Origin: Ruminococcus sp. UBA4383
Lineage (GTDB): Bacteria > Bacillota > Clostridia > Oscillospirales > Ruminococcaceae
Direction of reading: 5' to 3'
Length of the DNA stretch: 64,000 nt
Assembly (NCBI GenBank): GCA_002389995.1
Contig: DGRR01000219.1
Span: 19,176-83,175 of the forward strand
Below the pieces are notes generated by a model. That model searched no databases, was not told the DNA's origin, and worked only from the letters and a program-made list of their open reading frames with translations. Below are positions 28,575 to 37,680 of the stretch, in pieces (the stretch's first letter is position 1; the number at the start of each line of letters is the position of its first letter). The translations under genes and the position numbers were made by a program.

Positions 28575-29768
28575 TCATGTTTCGAGGAGGTCAGTGGAAA
28601 GTTTTCTTGATGTAACATCGAAATAGTTTTCAAGTTCTGCAACATAGTATCTGAAACAGATTTTTCCGTTATACAGCATTACATCACCTGATTCTGAAAC
28701 TCCGAGGTCAGCAAGGTCGCTGTCGGAAAGTTCACTCAGAAGCATGGAATTTTTAAGAGTGATATAGAAATTACTGAGCCACTCTGTACTCATATCTTTA
28801 AGGTAGAGTTTTTCGCCGTCTGCGAGGGGATATTCCTCAAGGGTTCTCTCTGTCGGTTCTTTGATATAGTAGTCTCCCATGGAATCTCTTGCAATGTTGA
28901 AAATTGCGAGCTGTTCGTCTGTGAGGGTACTCAGCGGTATGGGGTCAACATCTGAGGCTGTAAGACCGAGCTTGAATTTATCTTCTGTTTCTATATCCGA
29001 AAGCTGGAGTCTGTCATTGAATGTATGACCGAACTTAGCAAGATTTTCGTCACTGGGGTGTATGGCGATATTGTCGGAAATATCGTCAAGCTGTTTGGTT
29101 ATATCACTTCTTGACATTGTAGTCCACTGGATATCTATATTTTCGCATATAGGTCTTTCCTGATATACAATCCGTTCCATATTTTTGAGTGTGAAAGTAG
29201 CGAAAGGATATACAACATCTGCATAGTTCGGTTCAACGTATACGGCTGTACTTCCGTTTGAAGTATCTTCGGTATTCACAACTCTGTATCTGTAAAGACC
29301 TGTTGGAGAAACACCGCTTTCGACTTCATGCTGTACTGCTGATGATACAAAGAACGATGTAAACAGAAAATATCCGAGCGCACCGAATATATACAAAAGC
29401 AGTATTATTGTACCGAATGCCGTTTTAGCACCTTCTCCCGCACCCGAAAGCAACAGGATTACAACACCCGTGACGATTATGGGGATTATCATTTCCCACT
29501 CACCGAAATACAGAAGCACCACGGGCAGCATAAGCGGCAATATCAGGAAACTGCATATTCGTGTAATAATCTGATGCCTTGTATAGAGCATATTGACAAG
29601 GGCAAGGACTGATACTACAATTGCGATAATCATAAGATTCACCCGTGAGGGAATATGTATCTTATAGAATACAGAATAATAGCAGAGAGAGCCGACTATA
29701 AATGTATACAGCAGGCTGAGCAGTGCAAAAACTCTTTTTGTCCATATATTTGCAAAAAAACTTTTCAT
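28575..29768 (-). CDS. polytopic membrane protein with extracytoplasmic C-terminal domain, unknown
   Basis: 397 residues, not recognised. Five or so membrane segments in residues 10-145, then a ~250-residue soluble part rich in acidic residues and segments such as LTDEQLAIFNIARDSMGDYYIK and LSELSDSDLADLGVSESG. No catalytic motif was found. It has its own promoter and terminator, so it is a single-gene unit between xylA and a divergent VanZ gene. It may be a paralogue-rich Ruminococcus family, but this cannot be tested here. Confidence 0.65.
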   Translation of the reverse strand: MKSFFANIWTKRVFALLSLLYTFIVGSLCYYSVFYKIHIPSRVNLMIIAIVVSVLALVNMLYTRHQIITRICSFLILPLMLPVVLLYFGEWEMIIPIIVTGVVILLLSGAGEGAKTAFGTIILLLYIFGALGYFLFTSFFVSSAVQHEVESGVSPTGLYRYRVVNTEDTSNGSTAVYVEPNYADVVYPFATFTLKNMERIVYQERPICENIDIQWTTMSRSDITKQLDDISDNIAIHPSDENLAKFGHTFNDRLQLSDIETEDKFKLGLTASDVDPIPLSTLTDEQLAIFNIARDSMGDYYIKEPTERTLEEYPLADGEKLYLKDMSTEWLSNFYITLKNSMLLSELSDSDLADLGVSESGDVMLYNGKICFRYYVAELENYFDVTSRKLSTDLLET

Positions 29769-29812
29769 TTCTACCTCCGAAATAAATACAGGTTTTAAGT
29801 CCGCATAAATCT

Positions 29813-29841
29813 ATTATATCATTTTTAAAGTAATAATACAA
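29813..29841 (-). promoter_or_regulatory. promoter of the 28575-29768 membrane protein gene
   Basis: Minus strand TTGTAT (29841-29836), 17-bp spacer, TATAAT (29818-29813). Confidence 0.75.
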
Positions 29842-29864
29842 GATGTTTTTAAAATTTTTTCGGT

Positions 29865-29886
29865 TATTTGGTTACTATTTGGTTAC
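29865..29886 (+). repeat. perfect 11-bp tandem repeat upstream of the VanZ promoter
   Basis: TATTTGGTTAC occurs at 29865-29875 and again at 29876-29886, ending 13 bases before the -35 of the VanZ promoter. Two head-to-tail 11-bp half-sites at this distance are the layout bound by OmpR/PhoB-family response regulators (family knowledge). Confidence 0.7.
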
Positions 29887-29899
29887 AGTTTTTCAACAC

Positions 29900-29928
29900 T
29901 TTACAAATCTGAATATATATGTTATAAT
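29900..29928 (+). promoter_or_regulatory. promoter of the VanZ-family gene
   Basis: TTTACA (29900-29905), 17-bp spacer, TATAAT (29923-29928). Confidence 0.82.
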
Positions 29929-29986
29929 TACAGTATTGACTGAATATAAGAAAATATTAAAATTATAATTAAAAAAGGGGATTCAC

Positions 29987-30490
29987 ATGGCAGGTTATTT
30001 CAGAAATATTTCGGTAATGCGAAAAATATTCATTCTTCTTGCGCTGGCAGTCATGGTTATAATCTTTTGTTTTTCAAGCGAAAATTCATCACAGTCATCT
30101 CTCACAAGCAGAGGCATAACGAAATATCTTGTTTCAATATTCGTCCCTGACCTTGAATGGCATACATGGGCTGAACAGAAGGAAATAATGAACACTGCCA
30201 CTCATATTGTACGCAAATGCGCCCATTTCAGCATATATGCACTTCTCGGATTCTTTACAGGTCTTTCCATGGGCAAGGGGAAATTTTTAAGCTTAAATTC
30301 TGTAATCTCGCTTGATTTGTGTTTTCTCTATGCCTGCTCCGACGAAATGCATCAGCTTTTTATATCAGGGCGTTCAGGGGAATTTACTGATATTATCATA
30401 GATACTTGCGGCAGTTGTACGGGAATTATAATATCTGTCCTTATATACAGGCTGTTTTGCAGGATATTCAAAAAAGAGCTGTCACAATGA
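29987..30490 (+). CDS. VanZ family membrane protein
   Basis: 167 residues with four to five membrane segments. The conserved VanZ core is present: HIVRKCAHFSIYALLGF and SDEMHQLFISGRSGEFTDIIIDT with its Asp/Glu/His/Arg positions. VanZ of enterococci gives low-level teicoplanin resistance, but most family members, like this solitary one with no vanA/vanB genes nearby, have unknown envelope roles. AAAAAGGGGATTCAC precedes the ATG. The stop lies in a terminator stem. Confidence 0.85.
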   Translation: MAGYFRNISVMRKIFILLALAVMVIIFCFSSENSSQSSLTSRGITKYLVSIFVPDLEWHTWAEQKEIMNTATHIVRKCAHFSIYALLGFFTGLSMGKGKFLSLNSVISLDLCFLYACSDEMHQLFISGRSGEFTDIIIDTCGSCTGIIISVLIYRLFCRIFKKELSQ

Positions 30491-30501
30491 CAGCTCTTTG
30501 A
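30471..30501. terminator. bidirectional terminator between VanZ gene and spoVM
   Basis: Perfect stem AAAGAGCTGTCA (30473-30484) / TGACAGCTCTTT (30488-30499), A-run left and T-rich right; it ends VanZ on the plus strand and the long yicC-to-spoVM block on the minus strand. Confidence 0.9.
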
Positions 30502-30502
30502 T

Positions 30503-30592
30503 TTATTGCTCCTGATTTTCTTTTTTTATTCCGAAAATCGCCCTCAGTATGCCTGAAAGTATCTTAGGACTTTTTATCACGACTATTTTCAT
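30503..30592 (-). CDS. spoVM: SpoVM-like 29-residue membrane-curvature peptide
   Basis: A short gene with a strong GGGAGGG site six bases before its ATG. The product begins MKIVVIKSPKILSGILRAIF; residues 7-21 KSPKILSGILRAIFG align with the B. subtilis SpoVM core KLPKFLGGIVRAMLG, keeping the Pro, the amphipathic helix and the basic tail. SpoVM sits on convex membranes and anchors the spore coat ATPase SpoIVA in sporulating Firmicutes. Position right after thiN matches B. subtilis (thiN-spoVM-rpmB), a strong syntenic support. No spoIVA or other spore gene is in the window. Confidence 0.85.
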   Translation of the reverse strand: MKIVVIKSPKILSGILRAIFGIKKENQEQ

Positions 30593-30645
30593 ATGTATCC
30601 CTCCCTTGCTGTTATAGTACATTATATTCAGCAGGGGTTTTTTGG

Positions 30646-31275
30646 TTACTTTTCAGACCATATGAGGAGGGCTTTTCCTGAGCGTATGGAAATTACGGCT
30701 TTTCCGTCCGTTATTTCGTTGCTTACACCGAGCGGAAAACTGTTTTTCAGGGTATAATTTTTGAGCGGATATTTAGTGCCACGCATATATTCTATGTCAA
30801 GTTCGTCACTTACGGCAAAAAGTGAAAAATATCCGCTTTCAGATGCAGTAAAATTATGCACACCTTTTCCGAGGGCGGTGACAAAATTTCCGTTGTCACA
30901 CATTGACATACGGCAGCCGTTTTCGCACGCATACACAAGAGTCTGTATATTTGCAAAAGTATGGTCGAATCTTCCGCCCATTCCGCCGAGGAGAAGTATA
31001 TTTGTACAGCCTTTTTCTATTGCAAGCTTTACAGCGAGCATTGTATCGGTATCATCTTTTTCGGGTTTACTGCGGTGAACTTCGACACTTTCGGGGATAT
31101 CACCGTCAAATGAATCGAAATCGCCTACAAACACATCTGGGATTATTTCAAGTTCCTCTGCGAGTTTATAACCTCTGTCAGCGGCTATAATTATTCCGTT
31201 TCTGCGGAAATTTTCAACGGCTAATTTTTTGATATTACCTGCATCTCCGCCTGCAAGTATAACACAGTATTTCAT
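30646..31275 (-). CDS. thiN: thiamine diphosphokinase
   Basis: 209 residues. Seen: the AADRGYKLAEELEIIPDVFVGDFDS segment with the GDFDS motif, KPEKDDTDTMLAVK, LLLGGMGGRFDHTFANI, and a C-terminal beta domain. It transfers pyrophosphate from ATP to thiamine. The ATG at 31275 forms an ATGA overlap with the rsgA stop. A GTG at 31287 lies too close to AAGGAG to be the start. Confidence 0.94.
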   Translation of the reverse strand: MKYCVILAGGDAGNIKKLAVENFRRNGIIIAADRGYKLAEELEIIPDVFVGDFDSFDGDIPESVEVHRSKPEKDDTDTMLAVKLAIEKGCTNILLLGGMGGRFDHTFANIQTLVYACENGCRMSMCDNGNFVTALGKGVHNFTASESGYFSLFAVSDELDIEYMRGTKYPLKNYTLKNSFPLGVSNEITDGKAVISIRSGKALLIWSEK

Positions 31276-32150
31276 TTGATTTCCCACTCCTTCAGCTTTT
31301 TTGCCTCATCATACATAGTGCAGTAGCTTGCATGACGGCTTTCGGATATTTCGCCCCTTCTGACGGCATCAATTATAACACAGCCTTTTTCGCATATATG
31401 GGCGCAGTCACGGAAACGGCATTCTCCCTCCGCCTTTGAAAATTCTCTGAAACAGCCTGCAATTTCCTCCTTGCGAATTATATCGTATCTGTTTGTCTCA
31501 AAGGTTGAAAATCCGGGGGTATCTGCGATATATCCGCCTTCAGCGAGTTTATAGAGTTCGGCATGGCGTGTGGTATGCCTTCCTCTGCCGAGTTTACGGC
31601 TTATTTCGCCTGTCGGGATATTCAGCGATGAATCAACGGCATTTAAAAGTGTAGATTTTCCCGCACCTGAATTTCCTGTAAATGCGCTGATTTTTCCTTT
31701 GATGAGATTTCTGACAGCATCTATTGTATTTTCGTCATTATAACTGACTTCAATGACATCTATTCCTATACTGCTGTATATTTTTCTGATTTCGGTACTT
31801 TCGCCGAGGTCTGTTTTAGTGATGACGACAGCGGGGGTTATTCCCTTATATTCTGCTACTGCGATAAATTTGTCAATGAGAAGAAAATTCGGTGCAGGAC
31901 TTACCGTAGACACTACAAATACAAGCAGGTCAAGGTTTGCAAGCGGAGGTCTTATTATATGGTTTTTCCTCGGAAATACGTCATATATAACATTGTCTTT
32001 AATCTGAACTTTGTCGCCTGTGCATGGGCTTATGCCTTTACTGCGGAAAACTCCTCTTGCCTTGCACTCATATAAACCGTCAGGGGTCTCTACGGTATAG
32101 AGACCCCCGAGGCATTTTATTATTATACCGCAGTTATTTTCGGTATTCAT
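31272..32150 (-). CDS. rsgA: ribosome small-subunit-dependent GTPase RsgA
   Basis: 292 residues: N-terminal OB fold, a circularly permuted GTPase with G4 TKTDLGE before G1 GNSGAGKSTLLNAV and G3 DTPGFSTFE, and a C-terminal zinc motif CRFRDCAHICEKGC. It acts late in 30S ribosome assembly. ATG 32150 shares a base with the prkC stop (TGATG). An in-frame GTG at 32165 and ATG at 32159 fall inside prkC and lack a better site. Confidence 0.96.
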   Translation of the reverse strand: MNTENNCGIIIKCLGGLYTVETPDGLYECKARGVFRSKGISPCTGDKVQIKDNVIYDVFPRKNHIIRPPLANLDLLVFVVSTVSPAPNFLLIDKFIAVAEYKGITPAVVITKTDLGESTEIRKIYSSIGIDVIEVSYNDENTIDAVRNLIKGKISAFTGNSGAGKSTLLNAVDSSLNIPTGEISRKLGRGRHTTRHAELYKLAEGGYIADTPGFSTFETNRYDIIRKEEIAGCFREFSKAEGECRFRDCAHICEKGCVIIDAVRRGEISESRHASYCTMYDEAKKLKEWEIK

Positions 32151-34555
32151 CAATACCATACCCACTGACCTGTTACGGCATCAACGTAACCGTTTACACC
32201 AGGCTGATATTCTCTCCAATGACCGTCAACAGGGTCCCATTCGCCGTTGACATAAGGCTGGTAGGTATATTCTGTGGGAGCTTCCGTAGGCGGCTGCTGA
32301 GTTTCTTCCTGAGGCTGTTCCTGAGGCTGTTCCTGAGGCTGTTCCTGAGGCTGTTCTTCCTGCTGCTGCTGCTGTTCTTCTTCCTTATTTTCGGTAGCTT
32401 TCGGGAATCCTTCAACCTGGTCGAATGCTGCCCATACGTCCTCGGTTTCTGTTGTGATAGTACCCTCGGCAAAGTTGAAGTAATAAGTTCCGATAGTAGC
32501 TCTTACGTTTGTATTGAGGTTAGTAAGCATTACTGTTACATATACCTTTTCGCCTGAACCCTTTACATCATGGCTGATAGTTGACATTTCGGGGCAGAGG
32601 ATATTGGGAGTTGTATCTGTACTTACTTCGCCGTCTTCGCCTTTGAGCATGAAGTCGATAACGAAACGTCCGTTAGCTTCTGCGGGGAAGTTTACAGCAT
32701 AGGTTATCTGACCGTCAGGATTCTGACCGTTACTTACCTGAAATACGATTTCCGAACCCATATCGACTTTTTCGCCTTTTTCGATGCTCTGACCTACGAC
32801 CTTGCCTTCGTCCTCATAAGATGCAACTGATTCAGTGCTTGGTTTAAGACCCTTGTATTCAGCAAGTGCAACGGCATCTTCTGCATCAAGACCGATATAT
32901 TCGTCAACGCTTACCTGACCTGCTTCGAGACCCATGCTTACATAGAGGAGGATAGTCTGACCCTTATGGACTTCTGTACCCTCACTTGGTTCAGTTCGTA
33001 TTACATAGCCTTTTTCTATTTCGGAGCTTGAAGCATTTTTGACTTCACATTCAAGACCTCTCTGGCGGAGCTGGTCTTTTGCGAGTTCCTGATTCATATT
33101 TGCGAGTTTGGGGACTTCAACAGTTTCCATACCCTTGCTTATTTTTACTTTGAGGATATCGCCCTTTTTGAACTCTGTACCTGCTGCGATGTCCTGAGAG
33201 ATGATTATACCTGCATCATATTCGTTATATTCTGCGCCGTCCTCCTGAAACTGTATGCTGTTTCCGTACTGTGAAACTGCATCGTTGAAGTCCATGCCTA
33301 CGAAATCGGGCATTGTATAGTCATTTTTATCGCTATTGTTTTTGAGCAGACCGCTGAGGAGGGTAGCTATAAATATAACTGCAACTATGATAACTACAAC
33401 GACTACTGCGGTGAGTACGGGGACAACGAGTGAGGAACGTTCTTCCTCTTCTTCTTCCTCTTCCTCGCCTGCTTCATCGGGTTCATAGTATCCGTCATTG
33501 TTATATATATCTCCGTATCCCTGAGGCTGCTGGGGCGGATAGGGCTGCTGCTGGGGGTCTGCGTAGCCCTGAACGGGTGCGCCTGCATATATGGGCTGCT
33601 GCTGCTGAAGCTGTGCGGCTTCTGCCTCCTGAGCGGCTCTGATATTTGCAGATGTATCGAAATAGCGTGTACTGCTCTGACCGTCATCATCTTCTTCCTG
33701 ATAGTAGTTGAAGGTAAGTTCGGGATTTGACTTGAACTTTTCGAGGTCGGAAATCATTTCGGCAGTTGTCTGGTATCTGTCCTCAGGTTTCTTTTCCATA
33801 GCTCTGAGGACTATTTCTTCAAGACCGTCAGGGATATCGGGGTTGACAGCTCTTGGTCTTTCGGGAATATCGTGCATATGCATAACGGCAATAGTTACGG
33901 GGTTATCGCTGTCGAAAGGCTTTTTGCCCGTAAGCATCTCGTACATCATAGCACCTACGGAATATATATCGCTTTTTGCGTCGGTAGGTTCACCGCTTGC
34001 CTGTTCGGGGCTTATATAGTGAACGCTTCCGATAGCCTGGTCGGTAGCTGTTTTTCCTGCTTCGCTTGCGAACTTGGCGATACCGAAGTCCATGACTTTT
34101 ATAGTGCCGTCTGTAAAGAGCATTATATTCTGCGGTTTTATATCACGGTGGACGATTCCCTTATCGTGGGCGTGCTGTAATGCACGGAGTATCTGGATAA
34201 TGAAGTGGAGGGTATCCTTCCATGTAAGGACTTTTTCCTCCTCGATATACTCTTTGAGGGTGATACCGTCGATATATTCCATTACGATGTATTGTATTTT
34301 GTCGGAGAATCCCACATCGAACACTTTTACTATATTGGGGTGTGAGAGTACGGCTATTGCCTTTGATTCGGTTCTGAATCTTCTGAGAAATTCCTCATTT
34401 TCGGAAAATTCCTTTTTGAGAATTTTGATTGCGACGGTTTTGTTATCAATAACATCAACGCCCTTATAGACCTTAGCCATACCGCCTATGCCTATAAGCT
34501 CGGTTATTTCGTACCTGCCGTCAAGTTTCTTGCCAATGTTCTTGTCCTTGTCCAT
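32150..34555 (-). CDS. prkC: Ser/Thr protein kinase with PASTA domains and unusual C-terminal tail
   Basis: 801 residues. Kinase domain 1-270 with GGMAKVY, Lys in VAIKIL, HRDIKPQNIM, DFGIAK and SPEQASG. A Gln/Pro/Glu-rich linker leads to one membrane segment (~380-402). Three PASTA repeats (~415-605) bind muropeptides or lipid II in homologues. After them comes a ~90-residue domain, then a four-fold EQPQ tandem repeat and an aromatic tail with VNG-E-W-D-P-V-D-G-H-W and a second similar unit ending WVWY. This tail is absent from standard PrkC/Stk1. The kinase signals wall status to growth and division, opposed by the phosphatase next door. Confidence 0.95.
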   Translation of the reverse strand: MDKDKNIGKKLDGRYEITELIGIGGMAKVYKGVDVIDNKTVAIKILKKEFSENEEFLRRFRTESKAIAVLSHPNIVKVFDVGFSDKIQYIVMEYIDGITLKEYIEEEKVLTWKDTLHFIIQILRALQHAHDKGIVHRDIKPQNIMLFTDGTIKVMDFGIAKFASEAGKTATDQAIGSVHYISPEQASGEPTDAKSDIYSVGAMMYEMLTGKKPFDSDNPVTIAVMHMHDIPERPRAVNPDIPDGLEEIVLRAMEKKPEDRYQTTAEMISDLEKFKSNPELTFNYYQEEDDDGQSSTRYFDTSANIRAAQEAEAAQLQQQQPIYAGAPVQGYADPQQQPYPPQQPQGYGDIYNNDGYYEPDEAGEEEEEEEEERSSLVVPVLTAVVVVVIIVAVIFIATLLSGLLKNNSDKNDYTMPDFVGMDFNDAVSQYGNSIQFQEDGAEYNEYDAGIIISQDIAAGTEFKKGDILKVKISKGMETVEVPKLANMNQELAKDQLRQRGLECEVKNASSSEIEKGYVIRTEPSEGTEVHKGQTILLYVSMGLEAGQVSVDEYIGLDAEDAVALAEYKGLKPSTESVASYEDEGKVVGQSIEKGEKVDMGSEIVFQVSNGQNPDGQITYAVNFPAEANGRFVIDFMLKGEDGEVSTDTTPNILCPEMSTISHDVKGSGEKVYVTVMLTNLNTNVRATIGTYYFNFAEGTITTETEDVWAAFDQVEGFPKATENKEEEQQQQQEEQPQEQPQEQPQEQPQEETQQPPTEAPTEYTYQPYVNGEWDPVDGHWREYQPGVNGYVDAVTGQWVWY
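32308..32355 (-). repeat. 12-bp coding repeat (EQPQ) in prkC
   Basis: Four exact units of CCTGAGGCTGTT on the plus strand, in frame with prkC, encode Gln/Glu/Pro tetrapeptides. Copy number could vary by slippage without changing frame. Confidence 0.9.
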
Positions 34556-34575
34556 ACTTATTTCCTTCCTTTGTA

Positions 34576-35301
34576 TTAATCAGAAATTACCGCAACAGAT
34601 ACGTTGTCACGTCCGCCCTTGCTCAGTGAAAGGTTTATAAGTTCCTGCACAACATCGTCAAAGGCTGTATTGGTAATAACATTATATATTTCATCATCGC
34701 TGCAATATCCCGAAAGACCGTCGGAACAAAGCAGGAGACTTATCTTGTTTTCATAATCGAGGATAAATGTATCTGTAAGCACTGTTTTTTCAACGCCTAC
34801 TGCCCTGATGAGCATATTTTTCTGTGGGTGGCAGTCTCTTTCCTCCTCGGTTATTTTGCCCTGTTCATAGAGCAGAGTTGCAACATTGTGGTCGGTAGTA
34901 ATCTGATGCAGACCGCTGTCCGTTATAAGGTAGGCTCTGCTGTCGCCCACATTTGCGATAAATGCTGATTTATCCGTTACAAATGCAGCCACGCAGGTAG
35001 TACCCATTCCGAAATTCTGATAATTCATCTTGGCTCTTTCGTATATGACAGAATTTGCGGCTGATACTGATGATACGAGGAGCTTACGCAGTTCTTCGTC
35101 ATCAATATTCTCGTTATATCCTGCGGAAAATCTCTGGAAAAACTCTTCCATGGCAATGGTACTTGCTTCTTTTCCCGCACATTCTCCGCCCATACCGTCA
35201 CACACGACAGCGAGGACATTATTTCCGAAATACTCACATCTTACTGAATCCTGATTCTCCTCACGTCTCAGACCAATATCCGTACCCGATCTGAATCTCA
35301 C
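34576..35301 (-). CDS. prpC: PP2C-type protein phosphatase
   Basis: 241 residues with the PPM metal-binding motifs: REENQDS, CDGMGGE, FIANVGDSRAYL, LLCSDGLSGY and GRDNVSVAV. It removes phosphate from targets of PrkC. Paired with prkC across Firmicutes. Its start overlaps the rlmN stop by 4 bp. Confidence 0.96.
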   Translation of the reverse strand: MRFRSGTDIGLRREENQDSVRCEYFGNNVLAVVCDGMGGECAGKEASTIAMEEFFQRFSAGYNENIDDEELRKLLVSSVSAANSVIYERAKMNYQNFGMGTTCVAAFVTDKSAFIANVGDSRAYLITDSGLHQITTDHNVATLLYEQGKITEEERDCHPQKNMLIRAVGVEKTVLTDTFILDYENKISLLLCSDGLSGYCSDDEIYNVITNTAFDDVVQELINLSLSKGGRDNVSVAVISD

Positions 35302-36356
35302 TTATCCGCACCTCCGTTTCCTGAATTTTCTTTATCTGCGTCACGTCTGAGCTGACCGCAGGCGGCTTCTATATCGCTTCCGAGGGTTCTTCTGACGGTG
35401 GCATTCACACCTCTCTCGGCGAGATACTTTGCAAAATCTGCGGCTTTTGCTCTTGTTGTACGATAATTTCTTTCTTTCACCTTATTGACGGGAATAAGGT
35501 TTACATGGCAGTTCATACCTCTTATGAGGGCTGAAAGCTTATCTGCATCTTTTTCCGATGAATTTACGTCATCTATGACGGCATATTCAAAGGTAATGCG
35601 TCTGCCTGTTTTTTCTGTATAATCTCTGCAAGCCCTGATTAATTCAGGGATATGGTATTTTCTGTTCACGGGCATTATTTCGCTTCTGCGTTTATCATCT
35701 GCGCTGTGGAGCGATACCGAAAGCGTAAGACCGAGTCTGAGTTCTGCGAGTTCATATATTTTCGGCACAATTCCGCAGGTTGAAAGCGATACATGGCGCA
35801 GGCTGAGGTTATTTCCGTTTTTATCCGAAACGAGTTTCAGAAATCTGAGAACATTGTCATAATTGTCGAGGGGTTCGCCTATGCCCATGAGGACGATACC
35901 CGATACTCTTATATTTCTGTCTGATTCGGTATTGTATATCTGCATAAGTATTTCAGACGGATTCAGGTTTCTTACATAGCCTGCGATAGTCGAGGCGCAG
36001 AAGTTACAGCCCATTTTACAGCCCACCTGAGTTGAGACACATATGCTGTAACCGTAGTTGTATTCCATGAGGACAGTTTCGACAAAATTACCGTCATTGA
36101 GCCTATAAAGATATTTTACAGTATTATCCATATGAGATTCAAGCTTTTTCTGCATAAATAGTCCATTTACACAAAATTTTTCTTTCAGAGCGGTTCTCAA
36201 TTGGACAGATATATCAGTCATTTTATCGAAATCAAAGACTCTTTTCACATGAAGCCACTGAAATATTTGTTTTGCCCTGAATTTTTTCTCTCCGAGGTCT
36301 GTTAAAATTTTTTCAATTTCATCAAGACCGAGGCTGAGTATATCAATTTTATCCAA
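35298..36356 (-). CDS. rlmN: dual-specificity RNA methyltransferase RlmN
   Basis: 352 residues. Radical-SAM cluster motif GCKMGCNFCAS, and the C-terminal acceptor Cys in DIEAACGQLR. It methylates C2 of A2503 in 23S rRNA and A37 of some tRNAs. The N-terminal helical domain and SGIVLMGIGEPLDNYDNV are typical. Four bases separate it from rsmB. Confidence 0.97.
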   Translation of the reverse strand: MDKIDILSLGLDEIEKILTDLGEKKFRAKQIFQWLHVKRVFDFDKMTDISVQLRTALKEKFCVNGLFMQKKLESHMDNTVKYLYRLNDGNFVETVLMEYNYGYSICVSTQVGCKMGCNFCASTIAGYVRNLNPSEILMQIYNTESDRNIRVSGIVLMGIGEPLDNYDNVLRFLKLVSDKNGNNLSLRHVSLSTCGIVPKIYELAELRLGLTLSVSLHSADDKRRSEIMPVNRKYHIPELIRACRDYTEKTGRRITFEYAVIDDVNSSEKDADKLSALIRGMNCHVNLIPVNKVKERNYRTTRAKAADFAKYLAERGVNATVRRTLGSDIEAACGQLRRDADKENSGNGGADK

Positions 36357-36360
36357 CAGT

Positions 36361-37680
36361 TCACCGTCCTTTTTTTCTCATCTTGGCGATAAAAAAGCCG
36401 TCGCTTCCGAAATGCACGGGGAAAATGCTTGCCATGCCGTCAAACTTTCCGCCGAGTGGTTCGGGGAGTTTCACGAGTTCGATTTCGGGGTGATTTGTGA
36501 GTAATTTTTCGACCACCTTATTATTTTCGGCTTTTCTGAGTGTACAGGTTGAATAAATCATTTCTCCGCCGTCAGCGAGGTATCTGAGGGCATTTTCCGC
36601 AATACTGTACTGAATTTCGGGGAGATTTTCAAAATCATCGGGATTTTTGTATTTTATTTCGGGTTTGCGTCTTATTGCACCGAATCCTGAACAGGGTACA
36701 TCACACAATATTTTTGTACACTTCGGGATTTCGGGATTGAATACTGTTGCATCTCCGACCTGTGCGGAAACGTTGCCGAGTTCAAGGGCTTTGATTCCTT
36801 GCTGTATAAGCTTCACACGGTGTTCATGCAAATCAAAGGAATAAATTTTCCCCTTGTTGTTCATCATTTCCGCCATAGTGAAAGTTTTTCCGCCGGGGGC
36901 GGCGCAGATATCGAGGACTGTATCGTTTTCAGCAGGATTCAGGGCGAGACAGCAGAGCTGTGAAGCCATATCCTGAACATGAAACCAGCCCATATCGAAC
37001 ATATCACTGTTTTCAACATTTATGAAACCTTTTCCCGTTACCTTATAGCAATACGGAATAATTTCAGATTTTTCAAAATCAAATCTGCCTTCCCATGATT
37101 TTATAAATTTATCTTCCGTGACTGCGAGGTTATTCAGCCTTATATAGAAAGGCGGTTCACCGATAGAATCCGACAGGAGATTTTCCGCAAGTTCGATGCC
37201 ATAATCTTCCGCAAGGCTTCTGACAAGCCATACAGGTGCGGAATATTCAAGCGACATCTGATTTATCTTATCTTTGGGAATTTCATATTTCTTGTCTCTG
37301 CGGATAAAATTTCTCAGCACGGCATTTATCATACCTGATGCGCTTGACTTTTTAAATTCTTTTGCGAGTTTCACGCTTTCATTGACGGCTGCGCTGTCAG
37401 GCACGCTGTCCATATACAATATCTGATATATACCTGTCCTGAGTATATTGAGGACTACGCTGTCAAGCTTTTCAAGCGGACGTGAGGAAAGTCCGCTGAT
37501 TATATGGTCAAGCGTGATTTTCCTCTCAACAACTCCGCAGTATAATGCCGAACAGAATTTCCAGTCCTGATAATCGAGTTTTTCAACTGTCATGGTATGA
37601 CTGAGAACGATATGCGAATAGCTTTTGTATATGAACGTTTTTTCAAGAAGTTCAATTGTTATATGTCTTGCGCTTTTCAT
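36361..37680 (-). CDS. rsmB: 16S rRNA (cytosine-967-C5)-methyltransferase
   Basis: 439 residues. N-terminal NusB-like RNA-binding domain (~1-140), then a SAM methyltransferase with DICAAPGGKTFTMAE, DVPCSGFGAIRRKPEIKY and catalytic Cys in YSTCTLRKAEN. The start is ATG 37680 (MKSARHITIELL), which overlaps the stop of the metallopeptidase gene by 4 bp. The open frame extends 43 codons further but lies within that gene. Confidence 0.95.
   Translation of the reverse strand: MKSARHITIELLEKTFIYKSYSHIVLSHTMTVEKLDYQDWKFCSALYCGVVERKITLDHIISGLSSRPLEKLDSVVLNILRTGIYQILYMDSVPDSAAVNESVKLAKEFKKSSASGMINAVLRNFIRRDKKYEIPKDKINQMSLEYSAPVWLVRSLAEDYGIELAENLLSDSIGEPPFYIRLNNLAVTEDKFIKSWEGRFDFEKSEIIPYCYKVTGKGFINVENSDMFDMGWFHVQDMASQLCCLALNPAENDTVLDICAAPGGKTFTMAEMMNNKGKIYSFDLHEHRVKLIQQGIKALELGNVSAQVGDATVFNPEIPKCTKILCDVPCSGFGAIRRKPEIKYKNPDDFENLPEIQYSIAENALRYLADGGEMIYSTCTLRKAENNKVVEKLLTNHPEIELVKLPEPLGGKFDGMASIFPVHFGSDGFFIAKMRKKGR

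Noticed and set aside
22771..30592. SpoVG and SpoVM as proof of sporulation
   Set aside because: Both occur in lineages without spores, and no core sporulation gene is in the window.
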